From Clostridiales bacterium (lineage in GTDB: Bacteria; Bacillota_A; Clostridia; Oscillospirales; Oscillospiraceae), in NCBI GenBank assembly GCA_019410105.1, contig DXTB01000018.1:1-18070 (forward strand): a stretch of 18,070 bases of DNA, written 5' to 3'. Positions 1-7,230 of the stretch are shown piece after piece. The notes beneath the pieces were generated by a model, which saw nothing but the letters and a program-made list of their open reading frames with translations, did no database searches and was not told the origin of the DNA. Numbering within the stretch: position 1 is the stretch's first letter; the number at the start of each line of letters is the position of its first letter. Both the position numbers and the translations under genes were made by a program.

Positions 1-42
1 GTAAGACGTATTCTCCTCTCTTTCCTCTTTTTCCCAAGCGCA

Positions 43-80
43 CAGCCGCCGGAACCGCAAGGTTCCGGCGGCTGTCTTTT
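43..80 (+). terminator. Rho-independent terminator of an upstream gene
   Basis: A perfect 14-bp GC-rich stem (43-56 with 61-74) closes on a GCAA tetraloop and is followed by TCTTTT. A TAA at 2-4 could be the stop codon of the gene it serves, but that gene lies outside the window, so this link is only a guess. The rest of 1-188 shows no convincing promoter. An AT-rich patch at 161-170 sits too close to the next ribosome site to be a clear -10 element. Confidence 0.85.
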
Positions 81-188
81 ATGCTCCCTTTTTGTCGCCC
101 ATCTTTAAGGATTTTTAAGAAGTTCTTCCGCCTTTCTTTTCTCCGCCCTGTTATCCTTCTTATTATATAAGGTAAGGAGGCATTGGAT

Positions 189-1880
189 ATGCACATTGGA
201 ACCCGTCTTGGGGCGGCCGGTCTGGCCGCCGCGCTTCTGCTCCCCACCGGGGCTCTGGCGGCCGGACCGGATCAGACCCAAGCCCGCCAGGAGGATCTGG
301 ACACGCTGTACGCGGCCCTGCAGGAGCACCACCCCGACCTGTACGCCAACACCCCCCAGGAGGCATTTGAGGCGAAAAAGGCGGAGATTGAGGGCCGTCT
401 GGCGGAGGAGAGCGACGTGGACTTTGCCCTGGATCTCCAGAGTCTGGTGGCCCTCATCGGCGACTCCCACACCACCACCAATATCGGCTCCGTTCTGAAC
501 AGCACCGGCCTGTACCCCTTCGGCGCGGAGTGGTATGACGGAAGCTGGGTGCTCACTGGGGCGGAAGAGGAGGATGCCGCCCTGCTGGGCCAAACCGTTA
601 CCGCCCTCAACGGCGTGCCCATGGACGAGATCTGCACCCGTTTCGGCACCCTGGTGAGCGCCGACAACCCCGTGAAGCTCCGCCGACAGACCGAGCAGCT
701 CCTCTACTCGGAGGCCTGTCTGGACTATCTGGGCATCGCGGAGTCCGGCGAACCGCTGGAGGTGACCACCTCCGGAGGCTCCTTCACCGTGGAGGCCCTG
801 CCCATGGAGGGCTTCGGGGACGCCGCCCTGTCCAGCCTGTCCCAGCAGCGGGAGAGCACGCCTGCCACCGCCTACCGGAAGGGCACCTACTACTTTGCCC
901 AGTCCCTGGATGACACCACCTATTACATTCAATTTAACCAGTGCATGGAGGACCCCAAGCAGCCCATGGACGGCTTTGCCGCCCAGGTGGAGGCCGAGCT
1001 GGAGGCGGGAGACTACCGCCAGGTGCTGCTGGATCTCCGCAACAACGGCGGCGGCTCCGACGGCGTGCTGGTCCCCATCCTTATGCTGGTGCCCGGCCTG
1101 GTGGAGGAGGGCGTGAAGGTCTACGGTCTGGTGGGCGAGGCCACGTACTCCTCCGCCATCATCAACGCCGTAGAGCTGGTGGACGCCGGCGGCGTGCTGG
1201 CGGGCAGTCCCACCAGCGGCAGCGTCAACCACTTCGGCTCCACCGGCTCCTTCACCCTGCCCCACTCCGGCATCCGGGTGAGCTGCTCCAGCAAATACAT
1301 CGACCTGGGCACACTGCTGGAGGCCGGGCTGGGGGCCCAAGTGGAGCCCCTGGTCCCCACGGTCCGGGTGGAGCAGACCCTGGACGACTATCTGGCCGGG
1401 CGGGACACCCTGGTGGACTGGCTGCTGGCCAACGGCGCGGACTATACCGCCCCCGAGCAGCCCGACGCCCCTCTCACCCGGGGCCGCCTGGCCTGGATGC
1501 TCTGGCAGGCCGCCGGCACCCCGGAGGCCGAGCCCGCCCCCTTCTCCGATCTGATGCCCTTCGCCTATTATGCCCCCGGCGTGGGCTGGTGCGACCAGAC
1601 CGGCGTAGCCAACGGCGTGCCCGGCGGGGCCTTCCGTGCCTCCTGCGCCGTCACCCTGGAGGAGGCCGCCCAGATGCTGGTCCGTTTCGTCCGGCAGCAG
1701 GGGCTGACCCCGGCAGAGGTGCGCTCTGGTGCCCCCGTCCTCGCCTCCGATCCCGCCCCCTGGGCATCGGAGTCCGTGGCGCAGGCGTGGCGCTGGGGAC
1801 TGGTGGCGGAGGGGGCCGATCCCACCGGGGTCCTCACCCGCGCCCAGGGCGAGGCGCTGCTGGCACGGCTCACCTCCTGA
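189..1880 (+). CDS. Secreted S41-family peptidase with C-terminal SLH-like repeats
   Basis: Predicted exported serine peptidase of 563 residues. A signal peptide covers about residues 1-25 (hydrophobic core ending ALAAG). The S41 features are GDSHT at residues 91-95, LLDLRNNGGG at 280-289 and TYSSA at 319-323, where Ser321 or Ser322 would be the nucleophile. These are followed by the SPTSGSVNHFGS...FTLPHSG block seen in this S41 subgroup. Residues 429-563 resemble two degenerate S-layer homology repeats (LTRGRLAWML, PFSD, YYAPGVGWCDQTGVANG), which suggests attachment to the cell wall. The ATG at 189 is chosen because AAGGAGG (174-180) lies 8 nt upstream; an in-frame TTG at 183 is only 2 nt from it. 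No terminator is seen before the next gene, another secreted enzyme. The natural substrate is unknown. Confidence 0.85.
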   Translation: MHIGTRLGAAGLAAALLLPTGALAAGPDQTQARQEDLDTLYAALQEHHPDLYANTPQEAFEAKKAEIEGRLAEESDVDFALDLQSLVALIGDSHTTTNIGSVLNSTGLYPFGAEWYDGSWVLTGAEEEDAALLGQTVTALNGVPMDEICTRFGTLVSADNPVKLRRQTEQLLYSEACLDYLGIAESGEPLEVTTSGGSFTVEALPMEGFGDAALSSLSQQRESTPATAYRKGTYYFAQSLDDTTYYIQFNQCMEDPKQPMDGFAAQVEAELEAGDYRQVLLDLRNNGGGSDGVLVPILMLVPGLVEEGVKVYGLVGEATYSSAIINAVELVDAGGVLAGSPTSGSVNHFGSTGSFTLPHSGIRVSCSSKYIDLGTLLEAGLGAQVEPLVPTVRVEQTLDDYLAGRDTLVDWLLANGADYTAPEQPDAPLTRGRLAWMLWQAAGTPEAEPAPFSDLMPFAYYAPGVGWCDQTGVANGVPGGAFRASCAVTLEEAAQMLVRFVRQQGLTPAEVRSGAPVLASDPAPWASESVAQAWRWGLVAEGADPTGVLTRAQGEALLARLTS

Positions 1881-1908
1881 AAGGGCAGTCAAATTTCTGG
1901 AAACAGCG

Positions 1909-1937
1909 TCGACTTTTTCCGTTCCCTGTGGTATGAT
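1909..1937 (+). promoter_or_regulatory. Sigma-A type promoter for the nucleotidase gene
   Basis: TCGACT (1909-1914) and TATGAT (1932-1937) are separated by 17 nt. The -10 is extended by TG at 1929-1930. It lies 70 nt before the nucleotidase start, so that gene can be transcribed independently of the peptidase. Confidence 0.65.
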
Positions 1938-2006
1938 AAGGATATCCACGGCAGGCACGCTCCGGCGTACCTATGCCCTTCGGAATGGGAAAGGAGATCA
2001 TGTGAT

Positions 2007-4133
2007 ATGAGGAACAAACGGTTCGGCAAGCTGCTGTCCGCCGCTCTGGCGGCAGCTATGGCGCTCTCCCTCTCCTCTGCCGCCCTGGCGGCCGGGAGCG
2101 GCGAGACCCATCTGACCATCATCGGCACCTCGGATACCCACGGCAATATCTGGGGCTACTCCTACGAGGACATGAAGGAGAGCACCGGAGACGGTCTGGC
2201 CCGGGTATCCGCCTACGTCAACCAGGTGCGCTCGGAGAACCCCAACACCATTCTGGTGGACGCGGGCGACACCATCCAGGGCACCATCATGACCGACGAC
2301 CTCTACTCCAAGGACACCGCCAGCCACCCGGTGGCCGCCGCCCTCAACTACATGGACTATGATGCCTGGACCCTGGGCAACCATGAGTTTAATTTCGGTG
2401 TGGACACTCTCAAGTCCATTCTGGAGCAGGTGGACATGCCGGTGCTGGCGGCCAACATCAAGAACGCCGACGGCAGCTACTTCACCGGCGCGGGCTACAC
2501 TATCGTGGAGCGGGGCGGCGTGAAGTTGGCCATTATCGGTGTCACCACTCCCAACATCCCCCGCTGGGACGGCACCAAGCAGGGCGTGGCTGACCTGACC
2601 TTTGAGCCTATGGCCGACGCCGTGGCCGCTTGTATCCAGGAGATCGGCGGCCAGGCCGACGTCATCATGGTGTCCACCCATGCCGGCCTGGGAGCCGAGT
2701 ACTCCGCCGACGGCTCCGATGCAGCCCAGACCATCCTGGACAAGTGCCCCGAGGTGGACGTGCTCCAGTTGGGCCACACCCACACCACTTACATCAACAG
2801 CGCGCCCATCCCTGTGGGTGAGGCCAAGAACAATGCCGGCGAGGTGGTGCGCTACGACCTGACCCTCAACGCCGACAAGGAGATCACCTCCGCCACTGTG
2901 GAGACCGTATCCATGGAGGGCATCGAGCCCGACCAGGGCCTGCGTGAGCTGCCCGCCGTCAAGAGCGCCCAGGAAAAGACCGTTTCCTTCATTCAGGACA
3001 ACGTGCTGGGCCATGCCTCCGCCGACTTCCAGCCGGTGGACGAGATCAAGGGCATCCCCTCCGGCCGCATCGAGGACACCGCTGTCATCGATCTCATCGG
3101 CACCGTCCAACTGGAGAACTCCGGCGCCGACGTGACCGCTGTTGCGTTGTTCAAGGACACCAGCGACCTGAAAAAGGGCGATCTCAACTACGGCAACCTG
3201 TTCGACATCTACAAGTACCCCAATGTGCTCTACACCGTCAAGGTGTCCGGCGCGGAGATGAAGGCTTACATGGAGTGGGCCGCCGCGTGCTGGAACCAGT
3301 GGAAAGAAGGGGATGTATCCATCTCCTTTAACCCGCAGAAGCCTGGCTATCTCCACGACCACTTCATCGGCCTGAACTATGAGGTCAACCTGTCCAAGCC
3401 CGCCGGGGAGCGCATCGAGAATGTGACTTTCCAGGGCAAGCCCCTCACCGACGACATGACCCTCACCCTCTGTGTCAACGACTACCGCTACACCGGCCTG
3501 AAGAACGAGGGCATCATCTCCGGCGAGAAGGAGTGGGAGTCCTCCGCCTCCGTCCGCGACATGCTGGTGGCCTATCTGGCCGAGCACGACCCCCTGGAGC
3601 CCGCGGTGGACCACAACTGGAAGATCACCGGCGTGGATCTCCAGAAGGACAACCCGGACCGGGCCACCCTAATTGAGCTGGTCAATACCGGCCGCCTGGA
3701 GTCCCCCTATAGCCAGAGTCTCAACCTGGACACCTACTCCGAGGTGCTTGGCATGGTGGACAATGTAAAGGTCAGCGATCTGGACAAGACCGGTACCGCC
3801 GCCTCCTTTGTGGGCGCCGACGGAGCCCCCTACTTCCGTATGCGGGATCTGGCATACACCTTTAATGGCTCCAAGAACCAGTTCAACGTATCCTGGGCCG
3901 ATGGTAAGGTGGCCATTACCACCAGCACGGCCTATGACGGAGAGCTGTTCCCCCTGCCCGTGCGCATCCCCGCTGCGGTTCAGGAGCAAATCCCTGCGGA
4001 CATCACCGTATCTGTGGACGGTACGGACATCACCGTGCCCGCCATTCTCTTTGACGGCCACTACTACCTGACCGTGGACGGCATGAACGCCCTGCTGGGC
4101 ACCAACGCCACCATCCAGGAGAAGGCCGCCTGA
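2007..4133 (+). CDS. Secreted 5'-nucleotidase / 2',3'-cyclic phosphodiesterase family protein
   Basis: A 708-residue exported metallophosphatase of the UshA/CpdB type, which removes phosphate from extracellular nucleotides. A signal peptide covers about residues 1-29. The dinuclear metal-site motifs are all present: SDTHGN (Asp43, His45), GDTIQGT (Asp88), GNHEFN (Asn125, His126), STHAG (His225) and LGHTHT (His257, His259). The 5'-nucleotidase C-terminal substrate domain spans roughly 310-540, including the YGNLFDIYKYPN stretch. Residues about 595-705 (YFRMRDLAYTF near 609, then FNVSW) resemble the copper-amine-oxidase N-terminal-like stalk domain common on Clostridia surface proteins. AAGGAG at 1991-1996 lies 10 nt before the ATG. 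The exact nucleotide substrate cannot be told from sequence. It likely supports nucleotide or phosphate scavenging at the cell surface. Confidence 0.92.
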   Translation: MRNKRFGKLLSAALAAAMALSLSSAALAAGSGETHLTIIGTSDTHGNIWGYSYEDMKESTGDGLARVSAYVNQVRSENPNTILVDAGDTIQGTIMTDDLYSKDTASHPVAAALNYMDYDAWTLGNHEFNFGVDTLKSILEQVDMPVLAANIKNADGSYFTGAGYTIVERGGVKLAIIGVTTPNIPRWDGTKQGVADLTFEPMADAVAACIQEIGGQADVIMVSTHAGLGAEYSADGSDAAQTILDKCPEVDVLQLGHTHTTYINSAPIPVGEAKNNAGEVVRYDLTLNADKEITSATVETVSMEGIEPDQGLRELPAVKSAQEKTVSFIQDNVLGHASADFQPVDEIKGIPSGRIEDTAVIDLIGTVQLENSGADVTAVALFKDTSDLKKGDLNYGNLFDIYKYPNVLYTVKVSGAEMKAYMEWAAACWNQWKEGDVSISFNPQKPGYLHDHFIGLNYEVNLSKPAGERIENVTFQGKPLTDDMTLTLCVNDYRYTGLKNEGIISGEKEWESSASVRDMLVAYLAEHDPLEPAVDHNWKITGVDLQKDNPDRATLIELVNTGRLESPYSQSLNLDTYSEVLGMVDNVKVSDLDKTGTAASFVGADGAPYFRMRDLAYTFNGSKNQFNVSWADGKVAITTSTAYDGELFPLPVRIPAAVQEQIPADITVSVDGTDITVPAILFDGHYYLTVDGMNALLGTNATIQEKAA

Positions 4134-4147
4134 TCCTGTTCCTCCCC

Positions 4148-4183
4148 AAGTTCCCCGGCGGCATTGCCGCCGGGGAACTTTTC
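4148..4183 (+). terminator. Rho-independent terminator after the nucleotidase gene
   Basis: A perfect 15-bp stem (4148-4162 with 4166-4180) has an ATT loop, and the 3' arm runs into a T-rich stretch (CTTTTCT). It starts 15 nt after the stop codon. The candidate miaA -35 box lies inside this hairpin. Confidence 0.9.
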
Positions 4184-4192
4184 TGTTACAAT
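4164..4192 (+). promoter_or_regulatory. Candidate miaA promoter overlapping the upstream terminator
   Basis: TTGCCG (4164-4169) and TACAAT (4187-4192) are 17 nt apart, with a TG at 4184-4185 giving an extended -10. The -35 lies in the loop and descending arm of the terminator hairpin. No other promoter candidate is seen in the 94-nt gap before miaA. Confidence 0.55.
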
Positions 4193-4227
4193 GACAGGGA
4201 CACGAGTGAAGAAAGGATGTGACGCCC

Positions 4228-5124
4228 ATGGCGCTGCCCAAGCTGATTGTGGTGCTGGGTACCACCGCCTGCGGCAAGAGCGGGCTGGGGGTGGAGCTGG
4301 CCAAGCGCTTCGGCGGGGAGATCGTCTCCGCCGACTCCCGGCAGGTGTACCGGGGCCTGGATCTGGGCACCGGCAAGGTGACGGAGGAGGAGATGGAGGG
4401 GGTGCCCCACCACATGCTGGACGTGGTGGAGCCCAACCAGCCCTATTCGGTGGCCGAGTTCCAGGCCGGGGCCTATGCCGCCATCGACGGCATCCTGTCC
4501 CGGGGAAACACCCCCTTCCTGGTGGGGGGAACCGGGCTGTACGTCCGGGCGGTGACCGAGGGCTTCACCTTCACCGACGCCCGGCCCGACCCGGCCCTCC
4601 GGGCGAAGCTGGAGGGAAAGACCACAGCGGAGCTCTACGCCCTGCTGCGGGAAAAGACCGGCGTCACCCTCACCGACGGGGAGGAGTTCAACCGCCAGCG
4701 GCTTATGCGCTCGGTGGAGAAGGCCCTCTCCGGCCAGTGGGAGAGCCCCCCGCCCCGCCCCCGGTACGACTGCCTGCTGCTGGGGGTGACCTTCCCCCGG
4801 GACGTGGTGTGCCGCCGCATTGACGAGCGGCTCCAGGCCCGCCTGGACGCCGGAATGGTGGAGGAGGTGGCCGCCCTCCGCGCCGGCGGGGCCGACGACT
4901 CCTTTTTGGAGGGGCTGGGACTGGAGTACCGCTATATCCTCTGGTACCTCACGGGGAAAATCCCCACCCTGGACGCGCTGAAGGACGAGCTGGGCCGGGC
5001 CATCAAGCGCTTTGCCAAGCGGCAGATGGTGTGGTTTCAGAAGGATCGGGACGTGCTTTGGCTGGACATGGAGGGGGACTTTCTCACCCAGGCCGTCCGG
5101 GCAGTGGAGGATTTTCTGGCGTAA
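4228..5124 (+). CDS. miaA: tRNA dimethylallyltransferase MiaA
   Basis: A cytosolic enzyme of 298 residues that transfers a dimethylallyl group to N6 of adenosine 37 in tRNAs reading UNN codons, the first step of ms2i6A formation. Visible family motifs are the P-loop GTTACGKS (residues 11-18), ADSRQVYRGLDLGTGK with the catalytic Asp at 36, HHMLDVVEPNQPYSVAEF, and PFLVGGTGLYVRAV. Length is normal for the family. The ATG at 4228 is preferred because AAAGGA (4212-4217) lies 10 nt upstream; an in-frame GTG at 4219 almost touches it. It is not beside mutL, mutS or hfq here and seems to be transcribed alone or with the HD gene downstream. Confidence 0.97.
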   Translation: MALPKLIVVLGTTACGKSGLGVELAKRFGGEIVSADSRQVYRGLDLGTGKVTEEEMEGVPHHMLDVVEPNQPYSVAEFQAGAYAAIDGILSRGNTPFLVGGTGLYVRAVTEGFTFTDARPDPALRAKLEGKTTAELYALLREKTGVTLTDGEEFNRQRLMRSVEKALSGQWESPPPRPRYDCLLLGVTFPRDVVCRRIDERLQARLDAGMVEEVAALRAGGADDSFLEGLGLEYRYILWYLTGKIPTLDALKDELGRAIKRFAKRQMVWFQKDRDVLWLDMEGDFLTQAVRAVEDFLA

Positions 5125-5175
5125 TGGTTTCGCCTTTTATCAGAAAATCTTTACCAAATCGTAATCTTCTCTCCA

Positions 5176-5203
5176 TGGACTCTTTCGCTTTTCACGGTAT
5201 ACT
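5176..5203 (+). promoter_or_regulatory. Candidate promoter for the HD-domain gene
   Basis: TGGACT (5176-5181) and TATACT (5198-5203) are 16 nt apart, 33 nt before the start codon. The 112-nt gap after miaA has no clear terminator, so read-through from miaA is also possible. Confidence 0.5.
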
Positions 5204-5236
5204 AAGAGGCAGATACCAAGCAAAGGAGTCCCAGCC

Positions 5237-5773
5237 ATGTGGAATTTCAAATACAAGAACCAATATCTCAACTATGTCTCCGATCTGATGCAGGACACCG
5301 CCGTGCAGTCCATGCGCCTGCTGCCCCAGCACCGGGCCGGGGTGAGCTGCTACCACCACAGCGTGCTGGTGAGCTACGCCAGTTGGCGGGTGTGCGACTG
5401 GCTGGGACTGGACGCCCGGGCCGCCGCCCGTGGCGGCCTGCTCCACGATTTCTACCTCTACAACTGGAGGGACGCCGCCTCCCATCCAGGTATCCGCCAC
5501 GGCTCCCAGCACCCGGAGGTGGCCCTGCGCAACGCCAGGGCCCGCTTCTCCCTCACCTGGCGGGAGGAGGACATCATCCGCTCCCACATGTTTCCCTATA
5601 CCCCCACCAAGGTGTACCGCTGCCTGGAATCGGCGGTGGTGAGCACCATGGACAAGCTGTGTGCCGCCGCCGAGCTGGTAGGGCTGGTGCCCCTGCTCAC
5701 CCGCTTCCGCCGGGAGACCCCCTTCTGGCTGGACGCCGACTGGGCTCCTACCCCGCTGCGCAAGGCCGGCTGA
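5237..5773 (+). CDS. HD-domain protein, probable metal-dependent phosphohydrolase
   Basis: A soluble 178-residue protein with the H...HD...D metal-ligand pattern: His41 (CYHHS, 38-42), His70-Asp71 (GLLHDFYLYNW) and Asp139 (STMDK). A further His at 117 (RSHMFPYTP) is typical of longer HD folds. AAAGGAG lies about 10 nt before the ATG. There is no signal peptide, membrane segment or second domain. HD proteins of this kind act on nucleotides or phosphodiesters, but nothing here identifies the substrate. It resembles short HD proteins I associate with Clostridia, without a known name. It is followed by tandem hairpins, so it forms a monocistron or the end of a miaA unit. Confidence 0.85.
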   Translation: MWNFKYKNQYLNYVSDLMQDTAVQSMRLLPQHRAGVSCYHHSVLVSYASWRVCDWLGLDARAAARGGLLHDFYLYNWRDAASHPGIRHGSQHPEVALRNARARFSLTWREEDIIRSHMFPYTPTKVYRCLESAVVSTMDKLCAAAELVGLVPLLTRFRRETPFWLDADWAPTPLRKAG

Positions 5774-5817
5774 TTCCAAGGCGCATGTCCTCGGAAATGA
5801 CGGATTTTCATTCGATT

Positions 5818-5871
5818 CCTGCGGCTGCGGCCGCAGGAACTCTGCGAGGCTTTCCTTCGGGGAAGGTTTTT
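5818..5871 (+). repeat. Two hairpins of unknown role after the HD gene
   Basis: The first hairpin is a perfect 8-bp stem (5818-5825 with 5830-5837, loop TGCG). The second is a 5-bp stem (5854-5858 with 5862-5866) running straight into TTTTT, so it could be a weak terminator. A stronger terminator follows 12 nt later. The 110-nt stretch 5774-5882 has no convincing open frame. Confidence 0.45.
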
Positions 5872-5882
5872 CGACAGACTGA

Positions 5883-5909
5883 GCGCCGCCCAATGGGCGG
5901 CGCTTTTTT
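5883..5909 (+). terminator. Rho-independent terminator before the XRE operon
   Basis: A perfect 9-bp GC stem (5883-5891 with 5895-5903), loop AAT, is followed by TTTTTT. It insulates the HD gene from the XRE operon promoter, which starts 23 nt downstream. Confidence 0.9.
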
Positions 5910-5931
5910 CACCCTTTTATGGAAAGTGCAC

Positions 5932-5960
5932 TTGACATACAGGCCCTGCTGTGCTATAAC
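5932..5960 (+). promoter_or_regulatory. Consensus promoter of the XRE operon
   Basis: TTGACA (5932-5937) and TATAAC (5955-5960) have exact 17-nt spacing, and TG at 5952-5953 extends the -10. It is one of the two strongest promoters in the window. The -10 sits in a short palindrome (CTAT-AAC-ATAG, 5954-5964), a possible site for autoregulation by the XRE protein. Confidence 0.85.
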
Positions 5961-5997
5961 ATAGATGTAAAGTCAGCTTTCCAAAGGAGGTGCACGC

Positions 5998-6201
5998 TTG
6001 AAGAACCGGCTGGAGGAACTGCGCAGGGAGCGGGGGATCACCCAGGAGGAGCTGGCCGCCATTCTGGAGGTCTCCCGGCAGACCATCAGCTCCCTGGAGA
6101 AAGGCCGGTACAACCCCTCGATCCTGCTGGCCTTTAAAATCGCCCGCTGCTTCGGGCAGAGCATCGAGGAGATCTTTTTGTATGAGGAGGATGCGCAATG
6201 A
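5998..6201 (+). CDS. Small XRE-family transcriptional regulator
   Basis: A 67-residue protein that is almost entirely one Cro/C1-type helix-turn-helix: LRRERGITQEELAAILEVSRQTISSLEKGRYNPS (about residues 8-41), with a short tail ending in SIEEIFLYEED. Translation starts at a TTG, supported by AAAGGAGG (5983-5990) 7 nt upstream and the lack of another start. Its stop overlaps the next start by 4 nt (ATGA), so the two are translationally coupled. Such minimal regulators commonly sit before a membrane protein gene in Firmicutes and control their own operon. The ligand, if any, is unknown. Confidence 0.93.
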   Translation: MKNRLEELRRERGITQEELAAILEVSRQTISSLEKGRYNPSILLAFKIARCFGQSIEEIFLYEEDAQ

Positions 6202-6635
6202 CCAAACGGAGACGGCAGGGCTGGATGCTCTTTCTGGCGGGGCTGCTCCTGCTGGCCGGGGCCTGGCTGCTGCTGAAGCTGCTGCCCGGCCTAGATACCA
6301 CCCCCTGGCGGGCGGTCCCCTTTCTATGCCTGGGGGTGGGCTGCGGCCTGTTCGGCGGCGGTACAGGGGAGCTGCTGGCCGTTCAGGCCATGAAGAAGCA
6401 CCCGGAGCTCCAGAAACAGAACGAGATTGCGGAGCGGGACGAGCGCAACGTGGCCATCGGCAATGCCGCAAAAGCCAAGGGGTACGACGTGATGACCTTC
6501 GCCTTCGGGGCCATGCTCCTCTTCTCCGTCCTCATGGAGGCGGATCTGGCCCTCACCCTGGTGATGGTGGCGGTCTATCTGTTCATTCAGTTCTACTCCC
6601 TGTGGTGGCGCTTCAAGCTGGAAAAGGAGATGTAA
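6198..6635 (+). CDS. Four-helix membrane protein paired with the XRE regulator
   Basis: A 145-residue integral membrane protein. Two hydrophobic segments lie at about residues 9-27 and 38-56. A charged middle follows (about 65-95), with the block NEIAERDERNVAIGNAAKAKGYD. Two more segments cover about 97-135. The DERN-x-AI-N-AKAK motif is what I recall from DUF2178/DUF6442-type predicted membrane proteins encoded beside XRE regulators; the exact family is not certain. It overlaps the regulator by 4 nt and has a GAGGAGG ribosome site inside the regulator's last codons. No enzymatic residues are evident, and its function is unknown. Confidence 0.88.
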   Translation: MTKRRRQGWMLFLAGLLLLAGAWLLLKLLPGLDTTPWRAVPFLCLGVGCGLFGGGTGELLAVQAMKKHPELQKQNEIAERDERNVAIGNAAKAKGYDVMTFAFGAMLLFSVLMEADLALTLVMVAVYLFIQFYSLWWRFKLEKEM

Positions 6636-6637
6636 GG

Positions 6638-7210
6638 ATGGAACCCAAGGAATTTCTGGCCTTCCTGGCCAGGCTGGAGAAGCTCAAGTGCAACACCCGC
6701 CACTCCTGGACCTCCTCCGGGCGGCACGAGTCGGTGGCGGAGCACTCCTGGCGGCTGGCCATGCTGGCCATGCTGCTGCGGGACGCGCTGCCGGAGGTGG
6801 ACATGGACAAGGTGCTGCGCATGTGCCTCATCCACGACGTTGGGGAGGCGGTCACCGGAGACATCCCCTCCTTCCAGAAGACCGACGCCAACGAGGAAAC
6901 CGAGCGCCAGGCCATCGCAGAGCTGCTCTCCCCCCTGCCCGACGGGCTGCGGGGGGAGCTGACCGCCCTCTTTGCCGAGATGGACGCCCTGGCCACGCCG
7001 GAAGCCCGGGTCTACAAGGCTCTGGACAAGCTGGAGGTGGTGGTGCAGCACAACGAGGCCCCCCTGGACACCTGGCTGCCCCTGGAGTACGAGCTCAACC
7101 AGACCTATGGCCTTCCTGAGACCGCCCCCTTCCCGCCCCTGGCGGCCCTGCGGGAGCAGGCCCGACTGGATACCCTGGCCAAGCTGGCAGAAAAACCCGG
7201 CGGATGCTGA
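6638..7210 (+). CDS. HD-domain 5'-deoxynucleotidase, YfbR/HDDC2-like
   Basis: A 190-residue HD-family hydrolase, probably releasing phosphate from deoxynucleoside monophosphates. It shows ESVAEHSW with the first metal His at residue 36, then LIHDVGEAVTGDIP with His66-Asp67, Glu71 and Asp76, and ALDKLEVVVQHNE with Asp130. This is the YfbR/HDDC2 pattern. The ATG at 6638 is supported by AAAAGGAG (6622-6629) 8 nt upstream; the same frame stays open far upstream, but that part is a shadow of the membrane-protein gene. It starts 2 nt after that gene's stop, so it is the third gene of the XRE operon. Its last codons form one arm of a terminator hairpin. Substrate specificity is inferred only from the family. 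Confidence 0.9.
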   Translation: MEPKEFLAFLARLEKLKCNTRHSWTSSGRHESVAEHSWRLAMLAMLLRDALPEVDMDKVLRMCLIHDVGEAVTGDIPSFQKTDANEETERQAIAELLSPLPDGLRGELTALFAEMDALATPEARVYKALDKLEVVVQHNEAPLDTWLPLEYELNQTYGLPETAPFPPLAALREQARLDTLAKLAEKPGGC

Positions 7211-7226
7211 CGCATCCGCCGGGTTT
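7191..7226 (-). terminator. Terminator shared by convergent genes, overlapping the nucleotidase stop codon
   Basis: A perfect 15-bp stem (7193-7207 with 7212-7226) has a 4-nt loop made of the + strand TGA stop codon plus one base. On the - strand the arm runs into TTTTT, so it should terminate the DUF3842 gene well. On the + strand only three Ts follow, so termination of the XRE operon there would be weaker. Confidence 0.8.
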
Positions 7227-7230
7227 CGCG

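Noticed and set aside
105..1958. Long - strand open frame opposite the S41 peptidase gene
   Set aside because: It is antisense to a gene with clear motifs and a ribosome site. Its protein is rich in Gly, His and Gln with no family features, typical of a shadow in GC-rich DNA.
1998..3614. Long - strand open frame opposite the nucleotidase gene
   Set aside because: Same reasoning: the + strand protein has all metallophosphatase motifs, and the antisense protein has low-complexity VGG/HVG composition.
5808..5840. tRNA-like TTCGATTCC stretch
   Set aside because: It resembles a T-loop, but no acceptor, D or anticodon stems can be formed around it; the nearby stem is a simple 8-bp hairpin.
6182..6637. 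Upstream extension of the YfbR-like gene frame
   Set aside because: The extra 152 codons lie inside the membrane-protein gene in another frame. The ATG at 6638 has a well-placed ribosome site and matches the family start.
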